Made by a program: the position numbers and the translations under genes. A stretch of DNA of 64,000 nt from Thermoleophilaceae bacterium (GTDB lineage: Bacteria; Actinomycetota; Thermoleophilia; Solirubrobacterales; Thermoleophilaceae), in the NCBI GenBank assembly GCA_014534235.1, contig JACVRW010000003.1, forward strand, positions 18,201 through 82,200. The letters run 5' to 3'. This document shows positions 21,258 to 31,823 of this stretch, in pieces. The notes beneath the pieces are model-generated. The model was not told where the DNA came from, made no database searches, and saw nothing but the letters and a program-made list of their open reading frames with translations. How positions within the stretch are numbered: position 1 is the stretch's first letter; each line of letters begins with the position of its first letter.

Positions 21258-22148
21258 CTATCCGAACCAGATCGACTTGCGCTTTGCCAGCATGTCCCAG
21301 AGGTTCTCCTGGATCCGCGCCCGGACGTCGTTGGCGACCGTCTGAACGAGCGCTTTGTCGTGCTCCAGGCCCTCCTTGTCGAACGGAATCGGCTCGAGGA
21401 AGCGGATCTTGAACTTCGCGGGGAGGAACCCGAGCATCCCGAGCAGCCCGAAGTGCGGGAAGGTCGGCGTGAGCGGAAAGTAGAGGAGTCCGGTCAGCCG
21501 CTTCATCAGCCTCAGCTGCGCGAAGGAGGGCGCGGCCTCCTCGGCGCCGACGACGCACACCGGCACGATCGGCGCGCGGGCGCGCATGGCCGCCTGGACG
21601 AAGCCGCCGCGTCCAAAGCGTCGCAGCCGGTAGCGGTCCTTGTATAGCTTCTCCGTGCCCTTCCGGCCCTCGGGAAAGACCAGCACGAGCTGCTCCTCGT
21701 CGTACAGCAACCGCTGGACGTTCGCGGGATGCGCCGGGACGCAGCCGATCCTCGGGATTAGCATCGAGAACCCGGGGTAGCCCTTGAAGAAGTGCTCGAC
21801 GGTGATGTTCACGGGCCGCGGGTGTGGGTGCTCCTCGCGGATCGCCTTCGCGATCATCGGCGCGTCCGGGGGTAGGGCCCCCGCGTGGTTCGAGACCAGC
21901 AGCGCGCCGCCCGTCGACGGCACGTTCTCGATCCCCTCGACCTCGGTCCGGAACCAGTAGTGGTAGAGGAAGTCCCCCGCCGTCCGATCGAGGAAGCCCT
22001 CGACCCGCTCAGAGCGCCCCCAGTCGGTCAGCCGCCGCTCGGGCTCGACGCCGGGAAGGTGACGCCTCATGTCGTCGCCCGGCACGAGCGCCTGGCCGGC
22101 GGGCTCCGCCTCTCGGGTGGAGATCATCGCGCGCCTCGCTTCCGCCAT
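21258..22148 (-). CDS. 1-acyl-sn-glycerol-3-phosphate acyltransferase (PlsC) family
   Basis: GALLVSNHAGALPPDAPMI...LVFPEGRKGTEKLYKDRY. Confidence 0.88.
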   Translation of the reverse strand: MAEARRAMISTREAEPAGQALVPGDDMRRHLPGVEPERRLTDWGRSERVEGFLDRTAGDFLYHYWFRTEVEGIENVPSTGGALLVSNHAGALPPDAPMIAKAIREEHPHPRPVNITVEHFFKGYPGFSMLIPRIGCVPAHPANVQRLLYDEEQLVLVFPEGRKGTEKLYKDRYRLRRFGRGGFVQAAMRARAPIVPVCVVGAEEAAPSFAQLRLMKRLTGLLYFPLTPTFPHFGLLGMLGFLPAKFKIRFLEPIPFDKEGLEHDKALVQTVANDVRARIQENLWDMLAKRKSIWFG

Positions 22149-22199
22149 GCGCCGATTCAAGCAGGAGCGCGCCGGCAGCGGGGCTACGATGCCGCGCGC

Positions 22200-22916
22200 A
22201 TGCGCTCCAAGGACGACGTGCGGGCGGATGTGTGGCAGGCGATGGAGCGCGAAGGCGTCGCGCGCTTCCCCGGCGCCCGGGGCAGGATCCCGAACTTCGT
22301 GGGCGCGGAGCGCGCGGCCGAGCGGCTCGCCGAGCATCCCGCGTGGACGAGCGCCGAGACGCTCAAGGCCAATCCGGACTCGCCACAGACCCGCGCGCGG
22401 CGGCTCGCCCTCGCCCAGGGAAAGGTGGTCTTGATGGCTGTGCCGCGCCTGCGCGACCGGCATCCGTTCCGCCTGCTCGATCCGCGCCGTCTCGCCGAGC
22501 GGGAACGACGCGAGGCCGCCACGATCAAGGGCGCGCTGCGCCACGGCAAGGCGATCGGCCTCGGCCAGGTCCCGGACCTCGACCTGGTCCTCGCCGGCTC
22601 CGTGGCGGTGAACACGCTGGGCGCCCGGATCGGGAAGGGCGGCGGCTTCTCCGACCTCGAGTACGGCCTTCTCTTCGAAAGCGGGAGGATCGACCCTCGC
22701 ACGCGCATCGCCACCACCGTCCACCCGCTCCAGATCCTGCGCGACGACCTCCCGATGACGGCGCACGACATTCCCGTGAACCTCGTGGCGACGCCCGCCG
22801 AGGTGATCGAGGTCGACGGCGCCTACGATCGCCCGACCGGGATCCTCCGAGACCACCTGCAGCCGCGGCAGCTCCTCGAGATCCCGGTGCTCGAGCAGCT
22901 GGGTTACGCCGGTTGA
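22200..22916 (+). CDS. 5-formyltetrahydrofolate cyclo-ligase family protein
   Basis: MRSKDDVRADVWQAMEREGVARFPG...GKGGGFSDLEYGLL...TTVHPLQILRDDLPMTAHDIPVNLVATP. Confidence 0.85.
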   Translation: MRSKDDVRADVWQAMEREGVARFPGARGRIPNFVGAERAAERLAEHPAWTSAETLKANPDSPQTRARRLALAQGKVVLMAVPRLRDRHPFRLLDPRRLAERERREAATIKGALRHGKAIGLGQVPDLDLVLAGSVAVNTLGARIGKGGGFSDLEYGLLFESGRIDPRTRIATTVHPLQILRDDLPMTAHDIPVNLVATPAEVIEVDGAYDRPTGILRDHLQPRQLLEIPVLEQLGYAG

Positions 22917-23480
22917 TCAGCCGAGCCGCTCGAGCACCGGGTCGAGCTTCTCTCGCAGCTCCTCCCAGTCGCGCGCCACGATGACGCCGTCCTCTTGGAC
23001 GAGATCCTCGTTCCAGGGGTGGAGGATCGTCGCCGCCACCATGCCCGCCTCGCGGGCGCGCAGGATGTTGACCGGGCTGTCGTCCACCAGGACGTCGATT
23101 CCGAGCTCCACGCAGCGGCCGACCTTGTCGACCGAGCAGTGGAGGTCGTCGAAGGGCATGCCGATCGCCTCGAGCCACTGGGCCGTGGCGCGCGCGGCGC
23201 CGGGGCGGCGGTGGCTCGTCACGTGGATCCAGTGACCGCGCGCGTGCCAGTCGCTCACCGTCTCGACGACCCCCGGATACGGCACGCCGGCGGCAATGTT
23301 CTCGTCCGAGTGGGTCTCCTCGACGCAGTGGACGAGCGCGTCGCGCTCGATCGCCGTGATGTCCCAATCGCGCTGCTCCTCGTAGGGGAGGTCGACCCCG
23401 TAGCGGTCGCGGACGACCCGCTGTAGGACGTCCCAGTAGTGGTGGATCGTCGAGTCGATGTCCAGCGCGATCTTGGCCAC
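22917..23480 (-). CDS. HAD-superfamily 5'-nucleotidase-like protein
   Basis: GTG start; VAKIALDIDSTIHHYWDVLQ...VTSHRRPG...VLVDDSPVNILRAREAGM. Confidence 0.85.
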   Translation of the reverse strand: MAKIALDIDSTIHHYWDVLQRVVRDRYGVDLPYEEQRDWDITAIERDALVHCVEETHSDENIAAGVPYPGVVETVSDWHARGHWIHVTSHRRPGAARATAQWLEAIGMPFDDLHCSVDKVGRCVELGIDVLVDDSPVNILRAREAGMVAATILHPWNEDLVQEDGVIVARDWEELREKLDPVLERLG

Positions 23481-23498
23481 GCCATCTACAGTAAGCGC

Positions 23499-24482
23499 AT
23501 GCCGCGCAGGGTCCTCTCCCCTCCCGTGGCGCCCTGGCGTACTGCGCGCGCTGGTCACGGCTACGGCGTGGGCGGCGGACCGGACTGGCGCTCCGTCGAT
23601 TGGCCGAGCCATCTCCGCCGCGTCGAGGTCGACGGCACGCCGGTCAACTACGTCGATCTCGGCGCGGGAGACCGCGAGCCCGTCGTCTTCGTGCACGGCC
23701 TCGGCGGCCAGTGGCAGAACTGGCTCGAGAACCTCCCCAGGGTCGCCGAGGAGCGGCGCGCGCTAGCGCTCGACCTTCCCGGCTTCGGGCTGACGCCCGA
23801 GCCGCGGGATGAGATCACGATCCCCGGCTACGGTCGGACGGTCAACGCGTTCTGCGAGAAGCTCGGCCTCGGCGGCGTAGCGATCGTCGGGAACTCCATG
23901 GGGGGATTTATCGCGGCCGAGGTGGCGATCCAGTTCCCGAGCCGCGTGACTCGGCTCGTGCTCGTCTCGGCGGCGGGCATCTCGAGCGCGAGTAGCTTGC
24001 GGAGGCCGATGCTGACGGCCGGTCGCATCATGACCGCGGTCGCCACCAACACCGTCGCCCGCCACCGCGCGCTCGCGTCTCGACCGGTCATGCGCCACCT
24101 GTCGCTCGCGCTCGTCGCCCGCTACCCCAAGCTCCTGCGGGCGGACCTCGCCTACGAGGGGCTCTTCAAGGGGGCGGGCAAGCCGAGCTTCGACGATGCG
24201 CTCAGGGCGTGCCTCGACTACGGCTTCCGGGACCGCCTGCCGGACGTCAGTGTACCGACGCTGATCGTCTGGGGTGAGAACGACTGGGTAATCCCCGTCA
24301 GGGACGCGAACGAGTTCGAGCGGCTGATCCCGGACAGCCGTAAGGTCGTGATGCGGGAGACCGGTCACATCCCCATGGCGGAGCGGCCGCAGGCTTTCAA
24401 CGACGTGTTGATGGACTTCCTCGCCGAGACCGGGCCCGCCGAGGAGAAGGAACCGGTCGAGGGCGAGGCGCAGGTGGCCTGA
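23499..24482 (+). CDS. alpha/beta hydrolase
   Basis: VVFVHGLGGQWQNW...VAIVGNSMGGFIAAEVA...VIVWGENDWVIP-like region, catalytic H in RETGHIPMAERP. Confidence 0.92.
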   Translation: MPRRVLSPPVAPWRTARAGHGYGVGGGPDWRSVDWPSHLRRVEVDGTPVNYVDLGAGDREPVVFVHGLGGQWQNWLENLPRVAEERRALALDLPGFGLTPEPRDEITIPGYGRTVNAFCEKLGLGGVAIVGNSMGGFIAAEVAIQFPSRVTRLVLVSAAGISSASSLRRPMLTAGRIMTAVATNTVARHRALASRPVMRHLSLALVARYPKLLRADLAYEGLFKGAGKPSFDDALRACLDYGFRDRLPDVSVPTLIVWGENDWVIPVRDANEFERLIPDSRKVVMRETGHIPMAERPQAFNDVLMDFLAETGPAEEKEPVEGEAQVA

Positions 24483-24519
24483 GGCGGCCCGCGCCATTGA
24501 CGACCCGAGCCGACCGAGC

Positions 24520-25053
24520 GTGGCACCCGCGACGCCCGATCCCCCGCCCATGGCATCGGCAACACCCGATTCCCCACCGGTCGCATCGACGACGCCCGAG
24601 CCCAGCCGGCGGCTCCCGCCGGAGGCCCGAGGGTACTTCGTGGTCGGCTCGCTGGCTTGGGCGGTGCCCACCGCGATCGGAGCCTTCACCGTGGCCGGCG
24701 TCATCGGCGGCGACCTGCTCGCGTGGGCGATACGCGTCGCAGCCGTCGCAGTGCTCGTGGTCGGCGGCGTCGCGTTACCGCTGCTCCGCTGGCGAAGATG
24801 GCGCTACGAGGTCCGCGACGAGGAGCTCGACCTCCTCCGGGGAGCGCTCGTGGTGACCCGGACCGTTGTCCCCATGACCCGAGTGCAGCACGTGGACACT
24901 ATTCGCACGGTGATCGGCGACCTCTTCGACCTGCAATCCGTGGCGGTGCACACCGCCGCCGGCTCCAACGCCATCCCGGCGCTGCGGCCCGCCGAGGCGG
25001 CGGCAATCCGCGACAGGATCGCTCAGCTGGCGCGCCGTCCCGATGAGCTCTGA
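24520..25053 (+). CDS. PH-domain (YdbS/bPH2, DUF304) membrane protein
   Basis: WRRWRYEVRDEELDLLRGALVVTRTVVPMTRVQHVDTIRTVIGDLFDLQSVAVHTAAG. Confidence 0.85.
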   Translation: MAPATPDPPPMASATPDSPPVASTTPEPSRRLPPEARGYFVVGSLAWAVPTAIGAFTVAGVIGGDLLAWAIRVAAVAVLVVGGVALPLLRWRRWRYEVRDEELDLLRGALVVTRTVVPMTRVQHVDTIRTVIGDLFDLQSVAVHTAAGSNAIPALRPAEAAAIRDRIAQLARRPDEL

Positions 25054-26449
25054 CCTCTCGTTCCCGCGGCGACTCCACCCCGCCGAGATCGCGCTGGCGG
25101 CGCTCGACAGCCTTCGTGAGCTCCTGGTGGCGGCCGTGATCGGCGTGCTCGTAGGGGGCGGCTCCGGCCGGATGTCTCCGCTTCTCGGACTCGTGGTCGG
25201 CTTGGGAGGCGTGGGGGTCACGGTCGCGGCGGGCTATGTGCGCTGGATGAACACGACCTACCGCGTGTCCGGCGACGCGCTGCACTTCCGGAGGGGCGTG
25301 CTCTCGCCGGACGAGACGACGATCCCGATCGCGCGGATCCAGGCGATCGACGCGACGCAGGGCCCGATCCAGCGCCTGTTCGGAGTCCACGAGCTGCACG
25401 TGCAGACTGCGGGCGGCGGCTCCGGTGGCGAGATCGTGCTGCGCGCCGTCTCCGACCTGGCGGGCCGGGAGCTGCGCGAAGTGGCCGGCCTGCCGGAGCC
25501 GACGCATGTCGACCTGCCGGAGTGGCGGCTCGGCGCCGGCGGCCTGCTGGTCACGGCGCTCACGGCCCCGCAAATTGGAGTGATCGTTCCGGTCATCGCC
25601 GGCCTCACTGCGGCTGGCGACGACCTCCTCTTCGGTCGGTCCGGGGAGCGACTCCTCGACCGGCTGCCCACCGACCCCGGCGGCATCGCGCTCGTCGCCG
25701 CCGCGCTCGCGGGCGCGGCGTTCGTGCTGTCGTTCATCGGCGCGATCGTCGCATTCGGCGGCTTCGTCCTCGTGCGGGACGGCGAGCGCCTGCGCATCCG
25801 GCGCGGCGTCCTCCAGCGACGCGCGGCGAGCATCCCGCTTGGGCGCGTCCATGCGGTGGACATAGTCGAGGGCGTCCTGCGGCGACCGTTCGGGCTCGCC
25901 TCGATCCGCATGGAGACCGCGGGCTACAGGTCGGAGCCGGCCGTGGCACAGGTCCTCGTCCCGCTGCTGCGCGTCGGAGATGCCGGAAAGGTGCTCAGGG
26001 AGTTCGTCCCGGGCCTGGCACTCGAGCCGCGGGCGCTTCAGCGCCCGCCGGGCCGGGCGCGGCGGCGGTATGTGCAGCTCCCGGTGCTGGCCGGCGCCAT
26101 TGTGGGTGCAGCGGTCACGGCGGTCTGGCCTGCGGCGTGGCCGGTCATACCGGCGCTGGCCATTCTCGGAGCTGCCGAGGGAGTGCTCCGCTGGCGGGCG
26201 GCCGGCTGGCGCCTCGACGGCGCGCGGATCGTGATCCGCCAGCGGCTCCTCGCGAGGCGGACGCTGGTCGCGCGGGCCGATCGCCTGCAGGAGCACGGCC
26301 TGAGCGTGTCACCGCTGCAGCGCCGTGGCCGCCTCGCCTCGTTCCAGGTGGCGGTCGGCTCCGGCCGCAGGGGGCGGGTGCGGCACCTCGACCGCAACAT
26401 CGCCCGGGAGCTCTTCGAGCGGCTGCGGCCGACTCGCGTTCACGCCTGA
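25043..26449 (+). CDS. PH-domain (YdbT-like, DUF304) membrane protein
   Basis: Two copies of the DUF304-type motif (TTYRVSGDALHFRRGVLSPDETTIPIARIQAID...; ERLRIRRGVLQRRAASIPLGRVHAVDIVEG). Confidence 0.87.
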   Translation: MSSDLSFPRRLHPAEIALAALDSLRELLVAAVIGVLVGGGSGRMSPLLGLVVGLGGVGVTVAAGYVRWMNTTYRVSGDALHFRRGVLSPDETTIPIARIQAIDATQGPIQRLFGVHELHVQTAGGGSGGEIVLRAVSDLAGRELREVAGLPEPTHVDLPEWRLGAGGLLVTALTAPQIGVIVPVIAGLTAAGDDLLFGRSGERLLDRLPTDPGGIALVAAALAGAAFVLSFIGAIVAFGGFVLVRDGERLRIRRGVLQRRAASIPLGRVHAVDIVEGVLRRPFGLASIRMETAGYRSEPAVAQVLVPLLRVGDAGKVLREFVPGLALEPRALQRPPGRARRRYVQLPVLAGAIVGAAVTAVWPAAWPVIPALAILGAAEGVLRWRAAGWRLDGARIVIRQRLLARRTLVARADRLQEHGLSVSPLQRRGRLASFQVAVGSGRRGRVRHLDRNIARELFERLRPTRVHA

Positions 26450-26453
26450 TTGC

Positions 26454-26475
26454 GCCGGCGCCCGTGGGCGTCGGC
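26454..26475. terminator. hairpin between convergent ydbT-like and ilvD genes
   Basis: GCCGGCGCC-cgtg-GGCGTCGGC, 9-bp stem with one mismatch/GU. Confidence 0.45.
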
Positions 26476-26501
26476 TCGCGCGACGCTCGTCGGCCCGGCC
26501 G

Positions 26502-28175
26502 TCAGCTCGTGACGGCGCCCTTCGCGGCCGAGCCCACCTGCTTCGCGTATTTGGCGAGGACGCCGTTCTTGTACTTCGGTGGGGGCGGCTCGTAGGCGGC
26601 GAGGCGTGCGGCGAGCTCCTCCGCGGGCAGGTCCACGTTCAGCTCCCGGCGCGCCACGTCGAATACGACGGTGTCGCCGTCTCGAACGGCCGCGATCGGC
26701 CCACCGTGGGGCGCCTCAGGCGCGACGTGGCCGGCCATGAACCCGTGCGTAGCGCCTGAGAAGCGGCCGTCGGTCATCAGCGCGACCGAGTCACCGAGGC
26801 CCTCGCCCACCAGGGCCGCCGTCACGCGGAGCATCTCTCGCATGCCGGGACCGCCGGCGGGCCCCTCGTTGCGGATTACGACCACCTCACCCGGCCGGAT
26901 CGACTTCGCCATCACCGCCTCGAAGGCGTCCTCTTCGTGCTCGAACACGCGGGCGGGGCCGCGGTGCTCCGTGCGGTCGTGCCCGGACAGCTTCACCACG
27001 CATCCCTCGGGGGCAAGGTTGCCGCGCAGAATCGCGAAGCCGCCGTTCGGCTTGATCGGCTCGGAGACCGACCGGACGACGTCCTGGCCCTCGGACTCCT
27101 CGGCCGCGTCCGCCACCTCCAAGATCGCCTGGCCCGTGACCGTGACGGTCCCTTCGTGGAGCAGTCCGGCCTCCTTCAGCCGCCGGACGACCAGCGGCAC
27201 GCCGCCCGCCCGGTAGAGGTCGGTCGCCACGTAGCGGCCGCTCGGCTTCAGGTCGCAGAGCAGCGGAGTCGCCCAGGCGATACGGTCGAAGTCGTCGAGA
27301 CCGAGCGGCACACCTGCCTCGTGCGCGACGGCGAGCAGGTGCAGGATGAGGTTGGTGGAGCCGCCCGACATGGCCCCTGCCGCGATCGCGTTCTCGAGCG
27401 ACTCGGTGGTGATGATGCGGCTGGGTCGCAGGTCGCGCTCCAGCACCTCGAGGATCAGCCCGCCGCAGTCCTCGGCCACCTGTCCCTTCTTGCCGTCCTC
27501 CGCGGGAACCATCGAGCTGCCCATCGGCGATATCCCGAGCACCTCGAAGGCCATCGCCATCGTGTTGGCCGTGAACTGGCCTCCGCAGGCGCCGGCTCCG
27601 GGCGACGCGTGCGCCTCGAGGTCGGCCAGGTCGTCGTCCGAGAGATCGCCGGCGGCGTGCGCGCCAATGCCCTCGAAGACGTCCTGGATCGTCACATCGC
27701 GGCCGCGCCAACGGCCGGGGGCGATCGAGCCGCCGTAGAGCATGAGGCTCGGCACGTCGAGGCGGGCGAGGGCCATGACGGCGCCGGGGATGGTCTTGTC
27801 GCAGCCGGACAGCGCGATCACCGCGTCGAACATGTGCCCGCGCGCCACCAGCTCGATCGAGTCGGCGATGACCTCGCGGCTCACGAGCGAGGCGCGCATG
27901 CCCTCGGTTCCCATGGTGATCCCGTCCGAGATCGCCACGGTGTTGAACTCCATCGGCGTCCCCCCGGCCACGCGCACGCCCTCCTTCACCCGTTCCGCGA
28001 GGCGTCGCAGGTGGAAGTTGCAGGGCATCGTCTCCGTCCAGGTGTTGGCGATCCCGACGATCGGTCGGCTCAGCGCCTCGTCGTCGAAGCCGATGCCCTT
28101 CAGGTACGCACGCGCCCCAGCCCGGTCCGGGCCGTCGAGGATCACCCGGCTGCGACTCCGCAGGTCGCGGCTCAC
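26502..28175 (-). CDS. ilvD: dihydroxy-acid dehydratase
   Basis: [81 protein letters not shown]; start GTG 28175 proposed. Confidence 0.95.
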   Translation of the reverse strand: MSRDLRSRSRVILDGPDRAGARAYLKGIGFDDEALSRPIVGIANTWTETMPCNFHLRRLAERVKEGVRVAGGTPMEFNTVAISDGITMGTEGMRASLVSREVIADSIELVARGHMFDAVIALSGCDKTIPGAVMALARLDVPSLMLYGGSIAPGRWRGRDVTIQDVFEGIGAHAAGDLSDDDLADLEAHASPGAGACGGQFTANTMAMAFEVLGISPMGSSMVPAEDGKKGQVAEDCGGLILEVLERDLRPSRIITTESLENAIAAGAMSGGSTNLILHLLAVAHEAGVPLGLDDFDRIAWATPLLCDLKPSGRYVATDLYRAGGVPLVVRRLKEAGLLHEGTVTVTGQAILEVADAAEESEGQDVVRSVSEPIKPNGGFAILRGNLAPEGCVVKLSGHDRTEHRGPARVFEHEEDAFEAVMAKSIRPGEVVVIRNEGPAGGPGMREMLRVTAALVGEGLGDSVALMTDGRFSGATHGFMAGHVAPEAPHGGPIAAVRDGDTVVFDVARRELNVDLPAEELAARLAAYEPPPPKYKNGVLAKYAKQVGSAAKGAVTS

Positions 28176-28783
28176 CGGCGGCTGTGGGGGAGCTCGCGCC
28201 GGTGGCGGCGGCGCTCCCACTCGGCGAGCCGCCACAGGTCCCGGCGCACGCGGGCCGGATCGTGTTGGCGGCCGACGAGGTGCATGTTCGCCCGGCGGAC
28301 CACCCGCTCCTCGTCGGAGGTGAGCGCCATCCACTTAGCCAGCACGTCATCCGACGCCGGCAGCCGCGCCCGCCCGCCACGGCCCGAGCCGGTGAGATCG
28401 GGGAACTCGACGCAGTACTCGCTCAGCAACTGGCCGCTCTCGGGCACGTAGGCCACGATCGGCTTGTGCGGGTAGATCAGGTAGGCGTAGGAGGGGGCGC
28501 CGCGGCGATCGGACGCTCGGCGGCGGTGCTTCCCGGCGACCCGGATGAAGCCCAGATCGCGGTACATGGCCCACTCCTCCGCGTTGACGCAGGACCGCAG
28601 CAGCTCGCGCGCACGCTGCTCGGCTCGGCGCTCGCGGCCCGGGTCGTAGAACTCGAGGTCGAGCGAACCGGTCGCGCGGGCGCGAGCCGCCCGACGCTTA
28701 CGCCAGGCGCGGGCCGCCCGGAGGATCAGCGGCGTCGCGAGGATGAGGGCTATCAGGGCGAGTGCCAGCAGCGCCAACAGCAT
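28172..28783 (-). CDS. hypothetical membrane-anchored protein
   Basis: N-terminal TM ([26 protein letters not shown]); stop overlaps ilvD start (4 nt). Confidence 0.6.
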   Translation of the reverse strand: MLLALLALALIALILATPLILRAARAWRKRRAARARATGSLDLEFYDPGRERRAEQRARELLRSCVNAEEWAMYRDLGFIRVAGKHRRRASDRRGAPSYAYLIYPHKPIVAYVPESGQLLSEYCVEFPDLTGSGRGGRARLPASDDVLAKWMALTSDEERVVRRANMHLVGRQHDPARVRRDLWRLAEWERRRHRRELPHSRR

Positions 28784-28799
28784 CTGGTCCGCCCGAGGA

Positions 28800-29033
28800 T
28801 CAGCCGCCGGAGGCGCGCGGGAAGAAGATCACGCGCTCCGCGTCCGACGGGATGTCCGCGTACTCCTTGACCATCTGGGCTTCACGCCGACCGCTCCGCG
28901 GGTCCGTCGTCGGCACGGCCGCCCACATTCCCTCGTCGAGCTGGCGCCGGAACTCCTCGACGAGCCGCTCCTCCTCCTCGCGAACGCGCGGGTTGCCCTC
29001 GGCGAGGAGAACCTCGCCATAGCCGGGCTTCAT
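28800..29033 (-). CDS. hypothetical small protein
   Basis: MKPGYGEVLLAEGNPRVREEEERLVEEFRRQLDEGMWAAVPTTDPRSGRREAQMVKEYADIPSDAERVIFFPRASGG; co-directional with 28172..28783. Confidence 0.55.
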   Translation of the reverse strand: MKPGYGEVLLAEGNPRVREEEERLVEEFRRQLDEGMWAAVPTTDPRSGRREAQMVKEYADIPSDAERVIFFPRASGG

Positions 29034-29227
29034 GCGAAGGAACTTGATCGGATCTCCCCTCGAAGCATCTATGACGGTCGGGCCGCCGCTCCGCGACGGC
29101 GTGCTGATTATGCCATGGCGCCGGCTGGAGCCAGCGGGGAGCGGGGGCGCCGGCCGGCTCGGTGACCTACGTTTGGTCGGCCGCCGGACGGGTAGCGCTG
29201 CCTCGTGACCCACGGACGACTGACGTC

Positions 29228-29608
29228 ATGATGCGCAGAGCTGAGCGTCACCCCTCCACACCCACTCTCGCCGAAGTCGTCCGTCGCGCGGCCGACGCCT
29301 GCGACCCGGAAGGCGTCGAGGACGGCGTCTGGGCCCTGGTCGAGCGCCTCGAAGACCGTGACGAACCGGTGACCGCGCTGGATGACGTCGGCGACGAGCT
29401 CGCCGAGGCAAGCGGCGCGATCGATCCGGAGGACGAAGACCCCGCCGTCGTGATGACCGTCGCGCTCGCGACCTACCTCGCGTACCGCCGGGACGAGATG
29501 GACAGCCCGGACGAGCAGCTCCTGCGGCTGGCCGCTCGAGCGGAGTTCGACGGCAACCCACCGACACCGGTGTCGGACTGGCTCAGCGCCCGAGGCGTGG
29601 AGCTGTAG
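29228..29608 (+). CDS. hypothetical acidic protein
   Basis: 127-codon ORF, acidic composition (DDVGDELAEASGAIDPEDEDPAVV), no overlapping alternative gene. Confidence 0.6.
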   Translation: MMRRAERHPSTPTLAEVVRRAADACDPEGVEDGVWALVERLEDRDEPVTALDDVGDELAEASGAIDPEDEDPAVVMTVALATYLAYRRDEMDSPDEQLLRLAARAEFDGNPPTPVSDWLSARGVEL

Positions 29609-29667
29609 GGGGACGGCCGAGACGCCCGGCCGCGCAGCCGGCTCTCTCGGGATCCGCGTTCACGCGC

Positions 29668-30498
29668 TCAGCGCCTCAGCGCCTCCGCGCGAACCAGTCC
29701 GAATACGTCCACGGGGCCGGCCCCGGACCCGAGGCCGCGCTGTCCGTCGCGCACGGCCCCGGCCGCGATCTCCTTGGCCCGGCGGGCGGCCTCGAGCGGG
29801 TCATCGCCGAGCGCGAGGTGCGCGGCAAGAGCTGAGGAATGCGTGCAACCCGAGCCGTGCGAGCTGCCCTCGGGATAGCGGTCGCCGGGGATCTCGACGA
29901 GACGCGCTCCGTCGAAGAAGGTGTCGACGGCCTCGTCGCGATGGCCTCCGGTGACGACCACCGCCATGGGGCCGAGCGCGCGGACAGCGCGCGCCAGTGC
30001 AGCCGCCTCTTCACCGGCGCTGCGGGCGGCGAGCACCGCGGCCTCCGCCATGTTCGGGGTCACCACGGTCGCTCTAGGCAGGAGGCGCCCGCGAAGCGTC
30101 TCCTCCGCGCTGTGGTCGAGCAGACGGGCACCACTCTCCGCGACCATGACCGGGTCGAGCACCACTGGTGCCTCCGGGACCAGGTCGAGCGCCCGCTCGA
30201 CCGCCTCGATCGTCTCCGCGTGCCCAAGCATCCCGATCTTCACCGCGTCCACTCCGATGTCCTCCGCGACGGCGCGGACCTGCTCGACGATCGCCTCCGG
30301 TGGAAGTGGATAGACGGCCCTAACCGCTCTGGTGTTCTGCGCGGTAATGGCGGTGATCGCTGTCATCCCCCAGACCCCACACCGCGCGAACGCCTTCAGG
30401 TCCGCCTGGATCCCGGCGCCGCCGCCCGAGTCCGACCCGGCGATAGAGAGAACACGCGGAGGGACGTCGTCCTTGAGATCCGGCTGATCGAGCGTCAC
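29668..30498 (-). CDS. thiD: hydroxymethylpyrimidine/phosphomethylpyrimidine kinase
   Basis: [40 protein letters not shown]...[15 protein letters not shown]...[17 protein letters not shown]. Confidence 0.95.
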   Translation of the reverse strand: MTLDQPDLKDDVPPRVLSIAGSDSGGGAGIQADLKAFARCGVWGMTAITAITAQNTRAVRAVYPLPPEAIVEQVRAVAEDIGVDAVKIGMLGHAETIEAVERALDLVPEAPVVLDPVMVAESGARLLDHSAEETLRGRLLPRATVVTPNMAEAAVLAARSAGEEAAALARAVRALGPMAVVVTGGHRDEAVDTFFDGARLVEIPGDRYPEGSSHGSGCTHSSALAAHLALGDDPLEAARRAKEIAAGAVRDGQRGLGSGAGPVDVFGLVRAEALRR

Positions 30499-30692
30499 CG
30501 AGCGCGCATGTTAGGTGTCGACGAGTCGCTCACCGCAGGCGGTGGCAGCCCGTCGTGGCGCGCCAGAAACGTGGGGATGGGCGTGCATGCGCCGGGAAGC
30601 CGCCCGCTCCACTGCTGGTGCGTTCGCGGGGCGCGGCTGCCCGCCTCTCGGGGAGGGTCGGTGACGTGGGCGCATCTATGTCTCCGAGTGAC

Positions 30693-31823
30693 TCAACTCG
30701 CCGCTCGCTCCCAGCCGCCCAGGTCGCGGCGCACGAGGTAGCCCTCCGCCTCCAGGCGACCGAGGGCGGCGCGAGCGTCTGCGGCGCTCAGCCGGAGCTC
30801 ACGGGCGATCGCGTCGACCGAGCCGAAGCGCTCGGCCGCCTCGAGCACCGCGCTGTCGTGCGGGTCGAGGGGCTCCACCGTCTCCTCGTCGAGAGGAGGC
30901 GCGCTTCGGACCCCGACTCCGAAGAGCTCATCGAGCACGTCCTCGGTTCTCGTGACCGGAACGGCGCCGTCCTTCAGGAGGCCGTTCGTGCCGCGCGCGA
31001 AGCTCGAGGTGACGCGTCCCGGCACCGCCGCCACCGCTCTGCCCAGGTCGCGCGCGAAGTCGGCGGTGATCAGGCTCCCGCTCGGCTCGGCGGCCTCGAC
31101 CACGACGGTCATACGTGCGAGCGCGGCCATGATGCGGTTGCGGGCCGGGAAGCTCCACCGGAACGGCGGCGTCCCCGGCGGAAGCTCGGACACAACGATG
31201 CCCTCAGCTTGCACACGCTCGTATAGACGTCGGTGACGGCGGGGGTAGACGACATCCGGGCCGCACGCCAGCACCCCGACCGGGGTGCCCCCGCCGTCGA
31301 GACAACCGCGGTGGGCGGTGCCGTCGATTCCGAGCGCGAGCCCACTGACCACCGGCACTCCGGCTGCGCCCAGGCCACGACCGAGCGCGTAGGCCACCTC
31401 GGTGCCATACGGACTGGCTCGCCGAGTGCCGACCATCGCCACCGCCGGCTCGTCGCTCAGCGCTCGTAACGCCCTCATGCGTCCGCGCCCGAAGAGCACG
31501 GCGGGCGGGTCCGCCAACTCGTGGAGTAGGGCGGGATACCCGTCCGCGTGCCGGCACACCGCGAACATCGACGCCCGCTCGAGCCCGCCCCGCTCCGATT
31601 CCAGGTCGAGCCCTTCGAGGAAGGTCCACGCCTCGTCGGACCTCTCGCCCGCGGCGGCGGCCACGAAGGCCTCGTCCGGCAGCGCCAGGAGTCCGGTCAC
31701 CCTCGGAGCCGGCCGCTCGAGCAGGCCGGCGATCCGCGGGGCGAGGTGCGCGACGAGGAAGGCGCGGCGAAGGCAGCGGTCGCACGCGCCGCTCGCAGTC
31801 GTCGGCTCGAGAGAACCCGTCAC
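30693..31823 (-). CDS. dprA: DNA processing protein DprA
   Basis: VAMVGTRRASPYGTEVAYALGRGLGAAGVPVVSGLALGIDGTAHRGCLDGGGTPVGVLACGPDVVYPRRHRRLYE; GTG start. Confidence 0.94.
   Translation of the reverse strand: MTGSLEPTTASGACDRCLRRAFLVAHLAPRIAGLLERPAPRVTGLLALPDEAFVAAAAGERSDEAWTFLEGLDLESERGGLERASMFAVCRHADGYPALLHELADPPAVLFGRGRMRALRALSDEPAVAMVGTRRASPYGTEVAYALGRGLGAAGVPVVSGLALGIDGTAHRGCLDGGGTPVGVLACGPDVVYPRRHRRLYERVQAEGIVVSELPPGTPPFRWSFPARNRIMAALARMTVVVEAAEPSGSLITADFARDLGRAVAAVPGRVTSSFARGTNGLLKDGAVPVTRTEDVLDELFGVGVRSAPPLDEETVEPLDPHDSAVLEAAERFGSVDAIARELRLSAADARAALGRLEAEGYLVRRDLGGWERAAS

Noticed and set aside
29668-30692. Possible TPP riboswitch upstream of thiD
   Set aside because: I could not find the conserved CTGAGA / ACCTGA-type motifs in the spacer; needs RF00059 covariance search to be certain.
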